Positions 44,787-54,524 of a stretch of 64,000 bases of DNA are shown piece by piece. Position numbers and translations under genes: made by a program. Position 1 is the stretch's first letter. The number at the start of each line of letters is the position of its first letter. This DNA is from Mucilaginibacter sp. 14171R-50 (GTDB taxonomy: Bacteria; Bacteroidota; Bacteroidia; Sphingobacteriales; Sphingobacteriaceae), in contig NZ_CP048115.1 of assembly GCF_010093045.1 (NCBI RefSeq), positions 1,302,001 to 1,366,000 of the forward strand. The letters run 5' to 3'. The notes under the pieces are model-generated. The model was not told the origin of the DNA and did no database searches. It was given only the letters and a program-made list of their open reading frames with translations.

Positions 44787-45991
44787 TCCTCCGCCGTATC
44801 GCCGCTGCCGGTATAAGCCCCCTTGCGCACAACCGGCATACCTGTCATTTTAAATAGGTCGTCAAGGTGCAGCAGGCTGCCGTTTACTACATTACCTAAC
44901 AAAACAATGGTAACATCGTTTTTCATATCGCGCAAAAATATATGGCGAAACCCATGCCACCAGCCGGTATGGTAAACCACCTTTTGGCCCGGGCTTTCAA
45001 ATATACGCCACCCGTATCCATAACTGAAGTGCCCGCGTATCATGGGGTTGCGCGCCGTATAAGCAGAATCTTGCGTGGCGGGTTTAATGAGCTTGCCGGC
45101 TTTAAGGGCCTGGTCAAAAACATATAAGTCGCCAACGGTGCTGTAAATGCCTTTATCGCCCACGGGGCCGTCTAAAAAGTTTTGTGCTACCGAGTATTTC
45201 CAGCTGTTACGGTCATGGCCCACTACATCAACGGGTATTTTATCATAAACCGCCTTTGAATAAACGGCGGTATGTGTCATCCCGGCGGGTTTAAAAATAT
45301 GTTCCTTCATGTAGTCGGCATAGCTTTGGCCGGTAACCTTTTCTATAATAGCGCCCAGCACCATAAAGTTGCTGTTGTTGTATAAAAAGCTGGCGTTTGG
45401 CTTGTTAAAGCGCGCTGGCTTGTATTTGGCTATCATAGCCATAACCTCTTTGTTGGTTAAGCCCTTTTTTTGGTTAAGATGCTGGCTGCGGTAAATATTA
45501 TCCACGAAGTAAACGTAATTCATCATGCCGCTGCGGTGCGTAAGCAGCAAACGTATGGTCACTCCATCATACGGAAAATCAGGGAAGAACTCCTTCACAT
45601 CCTGATCTAACTTAATTTTGCCTTTTTCCCAAAGCTGCATAATGGCGGTACCCGTCATGGTTTTGGTAACCGATGCCAGTTCGAACTGCGAGTTCAGTTT
45701 AAGGCTGTCGCGGGTGAGGTGATTGGCCCAGCCAAACGACCCTTCGTAAAGTATCTTGCCTTTCTTTGCAACCAGTACGTTGCCGTTAAACCCGCTTACC
45801 TTATGCAGGTGCTGCATAAACTCTTCAATTTTTTTATCGCCTTTAGCGGGGTCGTACTTTAGCAGTTCGGTTGTATTAAAAGGTTTGCCGTTATCGGCTT
45901 CGCCTTTTTTATTTTCGCCGTTGCCGGAGCAGGAAGTAAACAGGAGGATGGAAAATATGGTTGAAATGGCAGCTGTGCACACTTGTTTCAT
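44783..45991 (-). CDS. serine hydrolase, beta-lactamase/DD-peptidase family lipoprotein
   Basis: 402-aa lipoprotein (TSC lipobox near residue 20) of the class C beta-lactamase/esterase-like S12 family. The nucleophile motif S-x-x-K is SVTK within FELASVTKTMTG; YxN is YNNSN (LYNNSNFMVLG); a late HTG-W segment (YHTGWWHG) plays the third-motif role. Start at the ATG 45991; an in-frame GTG at 46009 is weaker. Substrate could be a peptide, ester or D-amino-acid compound. Confidence 0.9.
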   Translation of the reverse strand: MKQVCTAAISTIFSILLFTSCSGNGENKKGEADNGKPFNTTELLKYDPAKGDKKIEEFMQHLHKVSGFNGNVLVAKKGKILYEGSFGWANHLTRDSLKLNSQFELASVTKTMTGTAIMQLWEKGKIKLDQDVKEFFPDFPYDGVTIRLLLTHRSGMMNYVYFVDNIYRSQHLNQKKGLTNKEVMAMIAKYKPARFNKPNASFLYNNSNFMVLGAIIEKVTGQSYADYMKEHIFKPAGMTHTAVYSKAVYDKIPVDVVGHDRNSWKYSVAQNFLDGPVGDKGIYSTVGDLYVFDQALKAGKLIKPATQDSAYTARNPMIRGHFSYGYGWRIFESPGQKVVYHTGWWHGFRHIFLRDMKNDVTIVLLGNVVNGSLLHLDDLFKMTGMPVVRKGAYTGSGDTAED

Positions 45992-46103
45992 AGACAAAAA
46001 TTCTTTCACGTAAACGAAGGCGAAAATTAGAAATTATATAGGAGGTATAAGCCTAAAAGTTGATTAATGTTTCAACATTGTTAAAACTATCTTAAATTTA
46101 GGC

Positions 46104-47126
46104 ATGAAACTTAAACGCAACCTATCACTATTAATCATTGCCTTTTTTATTTCGACAGTTACTTATGGACAAAGCAAAGAAGACGCAAAAACGCTGACAG
46201 ACCAGAGTTCTACTTTAAATAAACAAGGTAAATACGCCGAAGCGGTACAAAAAGGCCAGGAGGCGATAAAGGTTGATCCTGATAACATCGAGGGTTTATA
46301 TCAATTATCCTTGGGGTTAATTAATTTAGAAAAAGGAAAAGAAGCCATACCCTATCTGGAAAGAATAATAAAACTAAACCCCAACCTCCCTGCCGCCTAT
46401 GATGCGCTGGGTAATACCTATTATCAGAACAACCAAAAGGAAAAGGCCCTTGAGTATTTTCTGAAAGGCGTTAAGGTCGACCCTAATTTCCAGCGCTTTC
46501 ATTACAGCTTAGCCATTATATATTATAACCAGAACAAATATGCCGAAGCAGAGGCCAGCGCAATCCAGGCTTTAAAACTCAACCACAAGCACGCCAACAG
46601 TCAAATGGTTTATGCCCTGGCTGCCGGTCGCCAAAACAAGTTAGGCAATTCATTATTGGGCTGGTGCAGTTTTTTATTTGTTGAGGCGCAAACCACGCGC
46701 TCTTTAGGAGCAATGGGTTATGTAAAGTCCATTATAGCTTCTGTGATCACAGGGAAAACGGACAAAAATATTACGGCAACCGCTAAAGAAAATAACCTCA
46801 ATGGGGCCAGCCTGATGATGTCGCGGCTTGTTATCGGTGCTACCACCGGTAAAAAAAAACTGTCGCCGGTTGATTCATTAACCCTGCAGTTAACTGCCAT
46901 TTTTCAGGCGGCACAAACCATTATCGACGATAAAGACCAGCCCTTTGCATCCCAATATCTCGCGGGTTATTTCGGAACACTTGGTAAAACGACAAATATG
47001 CCGGCGTTTGTAAGGTACATTAGCATGAGCATGTATCCCGAGGAAAATAAAAAATGGTTTGCCGAACACGGAAAAGAATTTGCAGCGTTAGATATTTGGG
47101 AAAGATTTACCCACAGGGACTTTTAA
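46104..47126 (+). CDS. TPR-repeat protein, exported, paralogue 1
   Basis: 340-aa protein with a signal peptide (about 1-22, ...VTYGQ) and three to four TPR motifs (about 25-165, e.g. GLYQLSLGLINLEKGKEAIPYLERIIKLNPN) then a conserved C-terminal domain (about 180-340, GNSLLGWCSFLFVEAQTTRS..., DDKDQPFASQYLAGYFG). First of three tandem paralogues at 46104, 47305 and 48324. No function recognised. Confidence 0.82.
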   Translation: MKLKRNLSLLIIAFFISTVTYGQSKEDAKTLTDQSSTLNKQGKYAEAVQKGQEAIKVDPDNIEGLYQLSLGLINLEKGKEAIPYLERIIKLNPNLPAAYDALGNTYYQNNQKEKALEYFLKGVKVDPNFQRFHYSLAIIYYNQNKYAEAEASAIQALKLNHKHANSQMVYALAAGRQNKLGNSLLGWCSFLFVEAQTTRSLGAMGYVKSIIASVITGKTDKNITATAKENNLNGASLMMSRLVIGATTGKKKLSPVDSLTLQLTAIFQAAQTIIDDKDQPFASQYLAGYFGTLGKTTNMPAFVRYISMSMYPEENKKWFAEHGKEFAALDIWERFTHRDF

Positions 47127-47304
47127 TTCACAGAAACACAGAGCAGAAATTTGCAACAGCAAATATCGGACACGCAGTTGCACACACTTGCTTTATCGCA
47201 AAAGCTCTTTCTATCAATAAAGCTAAGAATTAGGAATATAAGGGGTCGTAGCCAAAAAAATAACTAATGTTTTAACATTGGTAAAAACTATTTTAAATTT
47301 AAGC

Positions 47305-48324
47305 ATGAAACTTAAATACCGCCTATCACTAATTATAGCCCTTTTTATTTCGACTATTGCTTACGGGCAAAATAAAACAGATGCCACAACCTTGGTAAAA
47401 CAAGGTATTGCTTTACATAACGAAGGAAAGTATACCGAAGCCATCCAAAAATATCAGGAAGCGATTAAGATCGATCCCGATAACAGGCAGGGTTTATACC
47501 AATTAGCTTACACCCTTTTTACTTCAGGAAAGGGGAAAGAGGCTGTGCCTTACCTGGAAAAGGTAATAAGGTTGGACCCGGACTCGCCGGGCGCTTACGA
47601 CATGCTTGGCAGTATATATGATGATGATAACCAAACCGAAAAGGCGCTTGATTATTATATGAAGGGTATTAAGGTTGCACCTAACTACCAGCGGTTGTAT
47701 TATAATTTAGCGATCATGCAATACCGACAAGGTAAGTATCCGGAAGCCGAGGCCAGCATAATTAACGCTATAAAGCTCGATCCCCGCCATGCCAGCAGCC
47801 AAAGGGTGTATGCATTAGTTGCCAAACAGCAAAACAAACTGGGTAACTCTTTATTAAGCTGGTGCAGCTTTTTGCTGATTGAACCGCAAACCAAGCGCTC
47901 GGCAGAAGCGATGGCTTATATAAAGGCTATTATTAATTATGCCATCAAAAGAAACACAGATAAAAATATTACGGTTACCCTGAACCAAAATAATACGAAC
48001 CCGGTAGGTTTGATGATGCCACTTGCTGTTATTAATGCTACCGCCGGTAAAACCAATCTATCGCCGGTTGACTCGTTAACATTACAGTTAAGTTCCCTTT
48101 TCCAGGTTGCACCTAGCATTATCAGCGATAAAGACCAGCCATTTGCATCTAAATTTCTCGCGGGTTATTTCGAAGCGCTGGGCAAATCGGGCAATATGCC
48201 TGCGTTTGTAAGGTTTTTGAGCATAAGTGCTTATCCCGATGAAAATAAAAAATGGATTACTGAACATGATAAAGAATTTACAGCGTTAAGTAACTGGGCG
48301 ACATCAACAAAACGGGAGTTTTAA
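47305..48324 (+). CDS. TPR-repeat protein, exported, paralogue 2
   Basis: 339-aa paralogue of the gene at 46104, with the same signal peptide, TPR block and C-terminal domain (GNSLLSWCSFLLIEPQTKRS, SDKDQPFASKFLAGYFE). About 50 bp upstream of its start also match the region upstream of paralogue 1, so promoter and gene were duplicated together. Start at 47305 (MKLKYRL). Its stop overlaps the next start (TAATG). Confidence 0.82.
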   Translation: MKLKYRLSLIIALFISTIAYGQNKTDATTLVKQGIALHNEGKYTEAIQKYQEAIKIDPDNRQGLYQLAYTLFTSGKGKEAVPYLEKVIRLDPDSPGAYDMLGSIYDDDNQTEKALDYYMKGIKVAPNYQRLYYNLAIMQYRQGKYPEAEASIINAIKLDPRHASSQRVYALVAKQQNKLGNSLLSWCSFLLIEPQTKRSAEAMAYIKAIINYAIKRNTDKNITVTLNQNNTNPVGLMMPLAVINATAGKTNLSPVDSLTLQLSSLFQVAPSIISDKDQPFASKFLAGYFEALGKSGNMPAFVRFLSISAYPDENKKWITEHDKEFTALSNWATSTKREF

Positions 48325-49250
48325 TGCTAAAGAATATCTGTAAAACCTGGTCCATTTTATTTGCCGTCGCGATAAGTTTACATGCATCGGCGCAGGATGT
48401 AACCGCTTTAGTTAAGCAAGGCCGGGAATTAACCAGTCAGAAACATTACCCGGAGGCTATTGAAAAGTACAAAAGCGCTTTATTGGTCGAGCCCGAAAAT
48501 ACACAGGCAAACTACCAGTTGGCCTTTACACTTTTTGCAAGCGGCAAAGGCCCCGAAGGATTGCCTTACCTGGATAAGGTAATAAACGGTAACGCGAGCG
48601 CCGCGCTTAAAGCGGCATCATACAGCTTAATGGGGAGCGTTTATGGCAACGGCAAACAGCTGCCCAAAGCTATTGAAGCATACAAGAATGGCATAAAGGC
48701 AGATAGCACCAATCAGCGGATCTATTACAACCTGGGTATTGTGCAATACCGCAGCAAGTTATACGAGGACGCGGAGCAAACTTTTGTTAATGCTGTAAAG
48801 CTGGATTCGGCGGATGCGGGCAGTATGCGGATGTACGCACTTACTACTTTTCATGAAAACAAACGCGCCGATGCGATATTAGGCTTTTGCCGGTTTTTAC
48901 AACTTGAACCAAACACCGCCAGGAGCAAGGAAGCGTTTGGCAACCTGCAAAATATATTACAGCGCGGTACCCTTCCTGCCGAGCCCGGCTACCAGCCCGC
49001 ACCGGCCACCAAAGCCGAAGCAATGGCGCAAAATAAAACGATCAACAAAGTGCTGGCGGGTTTTATGACACGCAAGTACGCTTCGGCAACCGCTTTGCTT
49101 ACGGCGCAGCTAAAAGATTTGTTTACCGCCTTTGGCACCCAGCCCAAGCCATACTGGTTGGCAGGATACTTTTATAAGTTATCGCAGGCAACTGATCTTG
49201 AAACATTTGTAAAGTTGATAAGCCAAAGCAGTATATCCGAAAAACTATAA
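48324..49250 (+). CDS. TPR-repeat protein, exported, paralogue 3
   Basis: 308-aa more diverged paralogue: signal peptide (about 1-20, HASAQ), TPR repeats (QANYQLAFTLFASGKGPEGLPYLDKVI, NQRIYYNLGIVQYRSKLYEDAEQTF) and a shortened C-terminal domain. Starts on the stop of paralogue 2, so translationally coupled. Confidence 0.8.
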   Translation: MLKNICKTWSILFAVAISLHASAQDVTALVKQGRELTSQKHYPEAIEKYKSALLVEPENTQANYQLAFTLFASGKGPEGLPYLDKVINGNASAALKAASYSLMGSVYGNGKQLPKAIEAYKNGIKADSTNQRIYYNLGIVQYRSKLYEDAEQTFVNAVKLDSADAGSMRMYALTTFHENKRADAILGFCRFLQLEPNTARSKEAFGNLQNILQRGTLPAEPGYQPAPATKAEAMAQNKTINKVLAGFMTRKYASATALLTAQLKDLFTAFGTQPKPYWLAGYFYKLSQATDLETFVKLISQSSISEKL

Positions 49251-49254
49251 ACAA

Positions 49255-49533
49255 ATGATAATAAAGCGGCGCTGGCTAATTTGGCTTTCAGTTACTTTTT
49301 TCGTGCTTTTTTTATTGTTTGGCTTTGGTTATTACAATAGCCTGGTTAGCTATAAATACGAGGTACAAGATAGTATTTGCGCCGGAGAGCTGCTTACCGC
49401 TTATCAAAGAAACATTATTGAAAATGTAAATTCAAGTAAAATAGTTTGCATACTCTCTGGTGCTATGCTGTTTTTACTACTTGTTGTTCAGATGGTTGAA
49501 CCTGCTTTTAAAAACCGTATATCGTATAAATAA
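49255..49533 (+). CDS. small hypothetical membrane protein
   Basis: 92-aa protein with two hydrophobic helices (about 7-27 and 64-84) separated by a short segment with a Cys. Begins 4 bp after the third TPR gene, so probably in the same operon; family unrecognised. Confidence 0.65.
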   Translation: MIIKRRWLIWLSVTFFVLFLLFGFGYYNSLVSYKYEVQDSICAGELLTAYQRNIIENVNSSKIVCILSGAMLFLLLVVQMVEPAFKNRISYK

Positions 49534-49590
49534 TACAGAATTTGTACCAAAAGATTACCTTTTGATAGTAAGCCCTTCCGCATAAAACCC

Positions 49591-49598
49591 TAAATTTG
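49591..49598 (+). promoter_or_regulatory. putative -7 box of fumC
   Basis: TAAATTTG fits TAnnTTTG, 23 bp before the fumC ATG; TTTG at 49561 is a possible but too-distant -33 element. Confidence 0.45.
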
Positions 49599-49621
49599 CA
49601 CCGCAAAAACATACTATCGAT

Positions 49622-51019
49622 ATGAGTTTCAGAACCGAACACGATACCATGGGCGCGGTACAGGTGCCCGCCGACAAATACTGGGGCGCGCAAACCGAAC
49701 GCTCGCGCAATAACTTTAAAATTGGCCCCGAGGCAAGCATGCCAAAGGAAATTATAGAAGCCTTTGCTTACCTTAAAAAAGCGGCGGCTTACACCAACAC
49801 CGACCTGGGCGTATTGCCTGCCGATAAGCGCGACCTGATAGCACAGGTTTGCGATGAGATTTTGGCTGGCAAACTGGCCGGTGAGTTTCCGCTGGTGATA
49901 TGGCAAACCGGTTCGGGCACGCAATCAAACATGAACGTGAACGAGGTGGTTGCAAACCGAGCGCACGTTTTACAGGGCAACCAATTGGGCGAGGGTAAAA
50001 CCTTTATCCACCCTAATGATGATGTTAACAAATCGCAGTCATCAAACGATACGTACCCAACGGCCATGCACATTGCGGCCTACAAAATTTTGATAGATGT
50101 AACCATCCCGGGTATCGAAAAACTACGCGATACCTTGCAGGCGAAATCTGACGCGTTTAAAAGCGTGGTAAAAATTGGCCGTACCCACCTGATGGATGCT
50201 ACGCCGCTTACCTTAGGCCAGGAGTTCTCGGGTTATGTATCGCAGTTAAACCACGGCCTTAAAGCCTTGCGTAATACTTTAGACCACCTGAGCGAGCTTG
50301 CCCTTGGCGGCACCGCCGTAGGTACCGGCATCAACACACCAAAAGGTTATGATGTTAAGGTTGCCGAATACATCGCCAAATTCACCAACCTGCCATTCAT
50401 CACTGCCGAAAATAAGTTTGAGGCACTGGCCGCGCATGATGCTATTGTTGAAAGCCACGGCGCGTTAAAGCAGATTGCTGTTTCGTTAATGAAGATAGCT
50501 AATGATATCCGCATGCTGGCCTCGGGCCCGCGTTCGGGTATCGGCGAGATACATATACCGGATAACGAGCCGGGCTCGTCTATTATGCCGGGCAAAGTGA
50601 ACCCTACCCAGAACGAGGCGGTTACCATGGTTGCCGCGCAGGTAATGGGTAACGATGTTGCCATCAGCATTGGCGGGTCAAACGGGCATTACGAGCTAAA
50701 CGTGTTTAAACCCGTTATGGCGGCTAACTTTCTGCAGTCGGCAAGGCTGATAGGTGACGCATGCGTATCGTTTAACGATCATTGCGCCGTAGGTATAGAG
50801 CCCAACTACGACGGTATCAAAAAGCACCTGGAAAATTCCCTGATGCTTGTTACCGCGCTTAACCCGCATATAGGTTACGAAAACGCGGCAAAAATTGCCA
50901 AAACAGCGTTAAAGGAAAATAAATCGCTTCGCGAAGCGGCGGTTGGCTTAGGTTACCTGACCAACGAGCAATTTGACGAATGGGTACGCCCCGAAGATAT
51001 GATAGGGAGCTTAAAATAA
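49622..51019 (+). CDS. fumC: fumarate hydratase class II
   Basis: 465-aa TCA-cycle enzyme interconverting fumarate and malate, oxygen-stable and iron-free. Signature [11 protein letters not shown] (317-327); [13 protein letters not shown] (about 139-151) and [17 protein letters not shown] complete the active site. Length is normal. Downstream lie the 28-bp inverted repeat and a lipoprotein gene. Confidence 0.96.
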   Translation: MSFRTEHDTMGAVQVPADKYWGAQTERSRNNFKIGPEASMPKEIIEAFAYLKKAAAYTNTDLGVLPADKRDLIAQVCDEILAGKLAGEFPLVIWQTGSGTQSNMNVNEVVANRAHVLQGNQLGEGKTFIHPNDDVNKSQSSNDTYPTAMHIAAYKILIDVTIPGIEKLRDTLQAKSDAFKSVVKIGRTHLMDATPLTLGQEFSGYVSQLNHGLKALRNTLDHLSELALGGTAVGTGINTPKGYDVKVAEYIAKFTNLPFITAENKFEALAAHDAIVESHGALKQIAVSLMKIANDIRMLASGPRSGIGEIHIPDNEPGSSIMPGKVNPTQNEAVTMVAAQVMGNDVAISIGGSNGHYELNVFKPVMAANFLQSARLIGDACVSFNDHCAVGIEPNYDGIKKHLENSLMLVTALNPHIGYENAAKIAKTALKENKSLREAAVGLGYLTNEQFDEWVRPEDMIGSLK

Positions 51020-51094
51020 AACCCGATCCCGAAGGGGAAGAAAATAGATAAGAACATCAAAACCTTCGCCTTCTATTTAAAAAAATAAAAATCA

Positions 51095-51193
51095 CCGTCA
51101 TTGCGAGGTACGAAGCAATCTCCTGATAGAACGTCGCCCATAAGCATGGCGAATGGTATAGGTCAGAGATTGCTTCGTACCTCGCAATGACGG
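51095..51193. repeat. 28-bp perfect inverted repeat ('CATTGCGAGGTACGAAGCAA' family)
   Basis: Perfect arms 51095-51122 and 51166-51193 (CATTGCGAGGTACGAAGCAA core) with a 43-base loop. Single-arm relatives lie at 14879-14905 and 22641-22667. Located between fumC and the lipoprotein gene at 51204. Confidence 0.85.
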
Positions 51194-51203
51194 GCGGAGA
51201 AAT

Positions 51204-51707
51204 ATGAAAAAAGCTTTCGCCTTTTATCTTTTAGCTTTAACCTATTTGCTGCAAACCGCCTGCAGGTTCAATCCTGATATGCAAACACCGGGCGAGGGCT
51301 ACCTGCAGGGCGAGTGGCAGCAGGATAGTGTAACCATGCAAAAGCAACTGGTAACTTATTCGTTATATAACCTTAAGTTTAACTGCGATTCGTTTTTTGT
51401 GAGCATTAAAACATTCAGCAAGGTGAACAACGGCTCTGATAGCTGCACAAAAGGCGGCAATTGGACAGAGTACGCCAAAGGGGTATACGAGCAGCGCAAC
51501 GATACCCTGCATGTGCGCGGCTTGTTTTGTAATGCAAATTATACCTATAAAGATCCCGGCGGCTGTTTAAGGTCGGGGGTGTACGAGGAGCGTTTCAAAA
51601 TAACAAAAAAAGGCGATTCGGTGCTGCAGTTTTCGCCAACATCGAACGTTATATCGTTTAATACGCGTTTAATAGAAAGAAGTAGCTGTAATCCAAAACC
51701 ATTATAG
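51204..51707 (+). CDS. hypothetical lipoprotein downstream of fumC
   Basis: 167-aa protein with a lipoprotein-like signal peptide (LLQTAC, Cys20) and a beta-rich domain with several cysteines (NCDS, SCTKGGNW, FCNANY, GGCLRSG). Database entries for relatives are sometimes mislabelled fumarate hydratase because of this neighbourhood; nothing enzymatic is visible. It precedes the S1/P1 nuclease gene by 2 bp, so the two may be one operon. Confidence 0.7.
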   Translation: MKKAFAFYLLALTYLLQTACRFNPDMQTPGEGYLQGEWQQDSVTMQKQLVTYSLYNLKFNCDSFFVSIKTFSKVNNGSDSCTKGGNWTEYAKGVYEQRNDTLHVRGLFCNANYTYKDPGGCLRSGVYEERFKITKKGDSVLQFSPTSNVISFNTRLIERSSCNPKPL

Positions 51708-51709
51708 AA

Positions 51710-52510
51710 ATGAACATTACGTTAGTAAAAAAAATATTTGTAGGTATCGCCATCATGTACATGCCGGTACAAGCCATGGCCTGGGGCACCAATGGGCACC
51801 GTATTAGCGGGCAAATTGCCGATAGCTACCTAACCCCTAAAGCAAGGGCGGCAATTAAGGCCATTTTGGGTAACGAATCGATAGCCATGGCCAGCAACTG
51901 GGCCGACTTCATTAAGTCTGACCCGCAATACAAGTACCTTTCATCGTGGCATTATGTAGACTTTGACAAAGAGTACAACTATCCCGAGATGCAGGCTTTT
52001 TTGAAGCAGGATACCGCCACCGATGCTTACACCAAATTAAACTTTTTAATAGGCGAGCTAAAACGGAAGAACATCACTAAAAGCAATAAAGTACTTGCCC
52101 TGCGCATGCTGATACACATTGTGGAAGATATACACCAGCCTATGCATACGGCGCATACAGCCGATAAGGGCGGTAACGATATAAAAGTAACGTGGTTTAA
52201 CAACCCAACCAACCTGCACTCGATCTGGGATAGCCAGCTGATAGATTTTCAACAGTTGAGCTACACGGAATATGTTAGCTGGATAAACCATACCACAACC
52301 GCGCAGCGCTTGCAGTGGCAAAAAGCGCCCATTAGCCAGTGGCTGTTCGAGTCGAGCCAGATTGCCGGCAAAATTTACGCCGGCACAAAAGATGGCGACA
52401 AGATCAATGTATATAAATACAATTTCGATTATATTGATACATTGAACAACCAGCTGCTGAAAGGCGGCGTTAGGTTAGCCGGGTTATTGAATCAGCTATT
52501 TGGAGCGTAG
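51710..52510 (+). CDS. S1/P1 nuclease, secreted
   Basis: 266-aa Zn-dependent nuclease cutting single-stranded DNA/RNA, with a signal peptide (about 1-24). The trinuclear Zn ligands match the family: Trp25 (mature N-terminus, AWGTNGH), His30, Asp66, His81, His136, Asp140, His146, His170 and Asp174. Probably periplasmic or extracellular, scavenging nucleic acids. Confidence 0.93.
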   Translation: MNITLVKKIFVGIAIMYMPVQAMAWGTNGHRISGQIADSYLTPKARAAIKAILGNESIAMASNWADFIKSDPQYKYLSSWHYVDFDKEYNYPEMQAFLKQDTATDAYTKLNFLIGELKRKNITKSNKVLALRMLIHIVEDIHQPMHTAHTADKGGNDIKVTWFNNPTNLHSIWDSQLIDFQQLSYTEYVSWINHTTTAQRLQWQKAPISQWLFESSQIAGKIYAGTKDGDKINVYKYNFDYIDTLNNQLLKGGVRLAGLLNQLFGA

Positions 52511-52541
52511 CCGTTGAAGGTTGTAAAGTTTTAATGTTGAA

Positions 52542-52931
52542 ATGAACACTAAGATAATAATGATATTAAGTGCCCTGTTTTTGGCGATTATAGGCATGGG
52601 GCTTACTTTTTTTCCGCAGGAAATAAATGCCGGTATAGGTATCGGGCCAAATAAATACTTTACACTTATCATTCAAATTTTAGGCGGTTTGTATTTTGGT
52701 TTCGCAATGATCAACTGGATGGCAAAGGGTAGTATCGTTGGCGGTATTTATAACAGGCCAATTGTTATCGGCAACTTCGCGCATTTTTTTATTGGGGGCA
52801 TAGCTTTGGTTAAAGCTGTTTTGGCAGATGCCAGTCTGCCCGCTGCTGTTTGGCTATTGGCAGGCATTTATACGCTGTTTGCAATTGTGTTTGGAATATT
52901 ATTTAACAGGCACCCTGCTGCACAGGCTTAA
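52542..52931 (+). CDS. hypothetical small membrane protein
   Basis: 129-aa protein with about four helices (about 5-24, 40-60, 75-92, 100-120) rich in Gly. No family recognised. It opens a run of genes that look metal-related, but may belong instead with the nuclease upstream. Confidence 0.65.
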   Translation: MNTKIIMILSALFLAIIGMGLTFFPQEINAGIGIGPNKYFTLIIQILGGLYFGFAMINWMAKGSIVGGIYNRPIVIGNFAHFFIGGIALVKAVLADASLPAAVWLLAGIYTLFAIVFGILFNRHPAAQA

Positions 52932-52971
52932 CAGTACTACTACATCAATTTTACACGTTAATATATCAATT

Positions 52972-53457
52972 ATGAAAAAGACATTTTTAAGCATCTTACT
53001 TGTGCTGTCCATCATCGTGGCAAAAGCACAAAACACGGGTATCGATAAATTAACGTCATCGTACATGGGTGTAAAGAACGCGCTGGTGGGCAGCAATGCT
53101 CAACTCGTGAAAACACGCTCGGCCGAATTGCTTGCCGCCCTTTCTGCACCGGTTAAAGGCTTGCAGCCCGCCCAACAGAAACTAATGACCACTTACCTGG
53201 AGAAGCTGAAATTTGATAGCCGCCACATGAGTGAAAATGGTGCTTTAGATCACCAGCGCGAACATTTCGAAAACCTGTCTAAAAACATGTACGCCTTACT
53301 ATCGGGCTTAAAGCTGAATAGTACCACTATTTACCAGCAATATTGCCCTATGAAAAAAGCCGCATGGTTAAGCGAAACTGAAGAGATACGCAATCCGTAC
53401 TATGGCGATGATATGCTGGAATGTGGTAAGGTAACCGCTACTTTAAAAGGGCAATAG
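52972..53457 (+). CDS. DUF3347 domain protein, exported (metal-related)
   Basis: 161-aa protein with a signal peptide (about 1-20, VAKAQ) and a DUF3347 domain. The C-terminal YCPMKKAAWLS...NPYYGDDMLECGKV has the metal-site pattern Cys125/Met127 ... Met148/Cys151, and His85, His94 and His98 lie in the helical part. DUF3347 proteins accompany copper-export systems in Bacteroidota. Start chosen at 52972 (MKKTFLS). Confidence 0.83.
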   Translation: MKKTFLSILLVLSIIVAKAQNTGIDKLTSSYMGVKNALVGSNAQLVKTRSAELLAALSAPVKGLQPAQQKLMTTYLEKLKFDSRHMSENGALDHQREHFENLSKNMYALLSGLKLNSTTIYQQYCPMKKAAWLSETEEIRNPYYGDDMLECGKVTATLKGQ

Positions 53458-53515
53458 TATTTAACTGTATTGATCTTAATTAAACAAGTTATTTCATAAA
53501 TAATTGAATTAAGTG

Positions 53516-53547
53516 TTTGAAATCAGATACTTAATACTGTATTTTTG
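53516..53547 (+). promoter_or_regulatory. -33/-7 promoter of the HYC_CC_PP gene
   Basis: TTTG at 53516-53519 and TATTTTTG at 53540-53547, 20 bp apart, fit the Bacteroidota TTTG-N19to21-TAnnTTTG promoter. The -7 box ends 4 bp before the ATG, so transcription would start at or near the start codon. Confidence 0.55.
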
Positions 53548-53551
53548 TGCT

Positions 53552-53944
53552 ATGTTAAAAAAGGCAGGCGTATTGATCTTGGTATTGATGTACATGGTTA
53601 CATCATCGGGCTTTGCCATTAATTTACATTATTGCGGCAACAAGGTTGTTGCCGTAAAAGTAAATGCCCCGCCAAAAAGCTGCGCCAAGCCTCTTGCAAG
53701 CAATAAAATGAAATGCTGCAAGGACACCAAGGTTGACGTAAAAGTTAAAGACAGCCACGAAAGTCAGCCCAATTCATCGATACCTAAAAGCACAACTGTT
53801 GATTTGCCGGGCCTATCTCTGGGCGATTTTTTAATGCCGGCCCAGCAGGCATTAGTTGATTTGCTTTTTGATCGCGCTCCGCCCGATGCGGCTCCGAAGC
53901 AAAATGTGCCGGTGTTTATCAAAAATCGAACTTTGAAGATCTGA
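53552..53944 (+). CDS. HYC_CC_PP family protein
   Basis: 130-aa protein with a signal peptide (about 1-22) and the HYCGNK (26-31) plus KCC (54-56) motifs that name this family. The paired cysteines and histidine suggest metal (copper) binding. Its own promoter overlaps the start. Likely works with the HMA and OMP genes that follow. Confidence 0.82.
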   Translation: MLKKAGVLILVLMYMVTSSGFAINLHYCGNKVVAVKVNAPPKSCAKPLASNKMKCCKDTKVDVKVKDSHESQPNSSIPKSTTVDLPGLSLGDFLMPAQQALVDLLFDRAPPDAAPKQNVPVFIKNRTLKI

Positions 53945-54002
53945 TAGTTAGCTATATCCCATTAGAGTTAACTTATCAATTTCAAATTCAATTTTTACAG
54001 TC

Positions 54003-54503
54003 ATGAAGACGTTTAAAATATCTATAGTACTTTTTATAGCAACCATCACGGCTGCTAAAGCTCAGTTCACCAAAGCCGAATTACAAGTTAGCGGTTTAAC
54101 CTGCTCGCTTTGCGCTCGCACTACCGAAAAATCATTAAAGGCACTACCTTTTGTAAGCGAGATTAAACCCGACCTGATTCGCAACGTTTACTTTATCACC
54201 TTTAAAAATGATGTGCCGGTAGATTTTGAGCAGATCAGCAAAAAGGTCAGAAGTTCGGGCTTTTCGGTAAATTATTTAAAAACCACTTTTAATTTTGATA
54301 AAACCACGGTTGCCGATAACGCGTTTACCTACGGGGCCAATAATTATAAGCTTTTAAACGCCGACAAGCCGCTTACAGGTCCGGTAGTTTTAACTATTGT
54401 CGATCAGGGTTTCGCGCCAAAATCCATTACCAAAAAGCACCTGGGTAAAAATCCCGAAGAAGTGCCAACCGCTACCGGCCGCACCTATCATTTAGCTATA
54501 TAA
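54003..54503 (+). CDS. heavy-metal-associated domain protein, exported
   Basis: 166-aa protein: signal peptide (about 1-20, AAKAQ), an HMA domain with the metal motif Cys34-Ser-Leu-Cys37 (GLTCSLCARTTEKSL), and a C-terminal part (about 100-166) of unknown fold. Exported HMA domains usually act as copper chaperones in the periplasm. Follows the HYC_CC_PP gene by 58 bp. Confidence 0.85.
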   Translation: MKTFKISIVLFIATITAAKAQFTKAELQVSGLTCSLCARTTEKSLKALPFVSEIKPDLIRNVYFITFKNDVPVDFEQISKKVRSSGFSVNYLKTTFNFDKTTVADNAFTYGANNYKLLNADKPLTGPVVLTIVDQGFAPKSITKKHLGKNPEEVPTATGRTYHLAI

Positions 54504-54524
54504 GCGCTCATAAACATTTAATTT

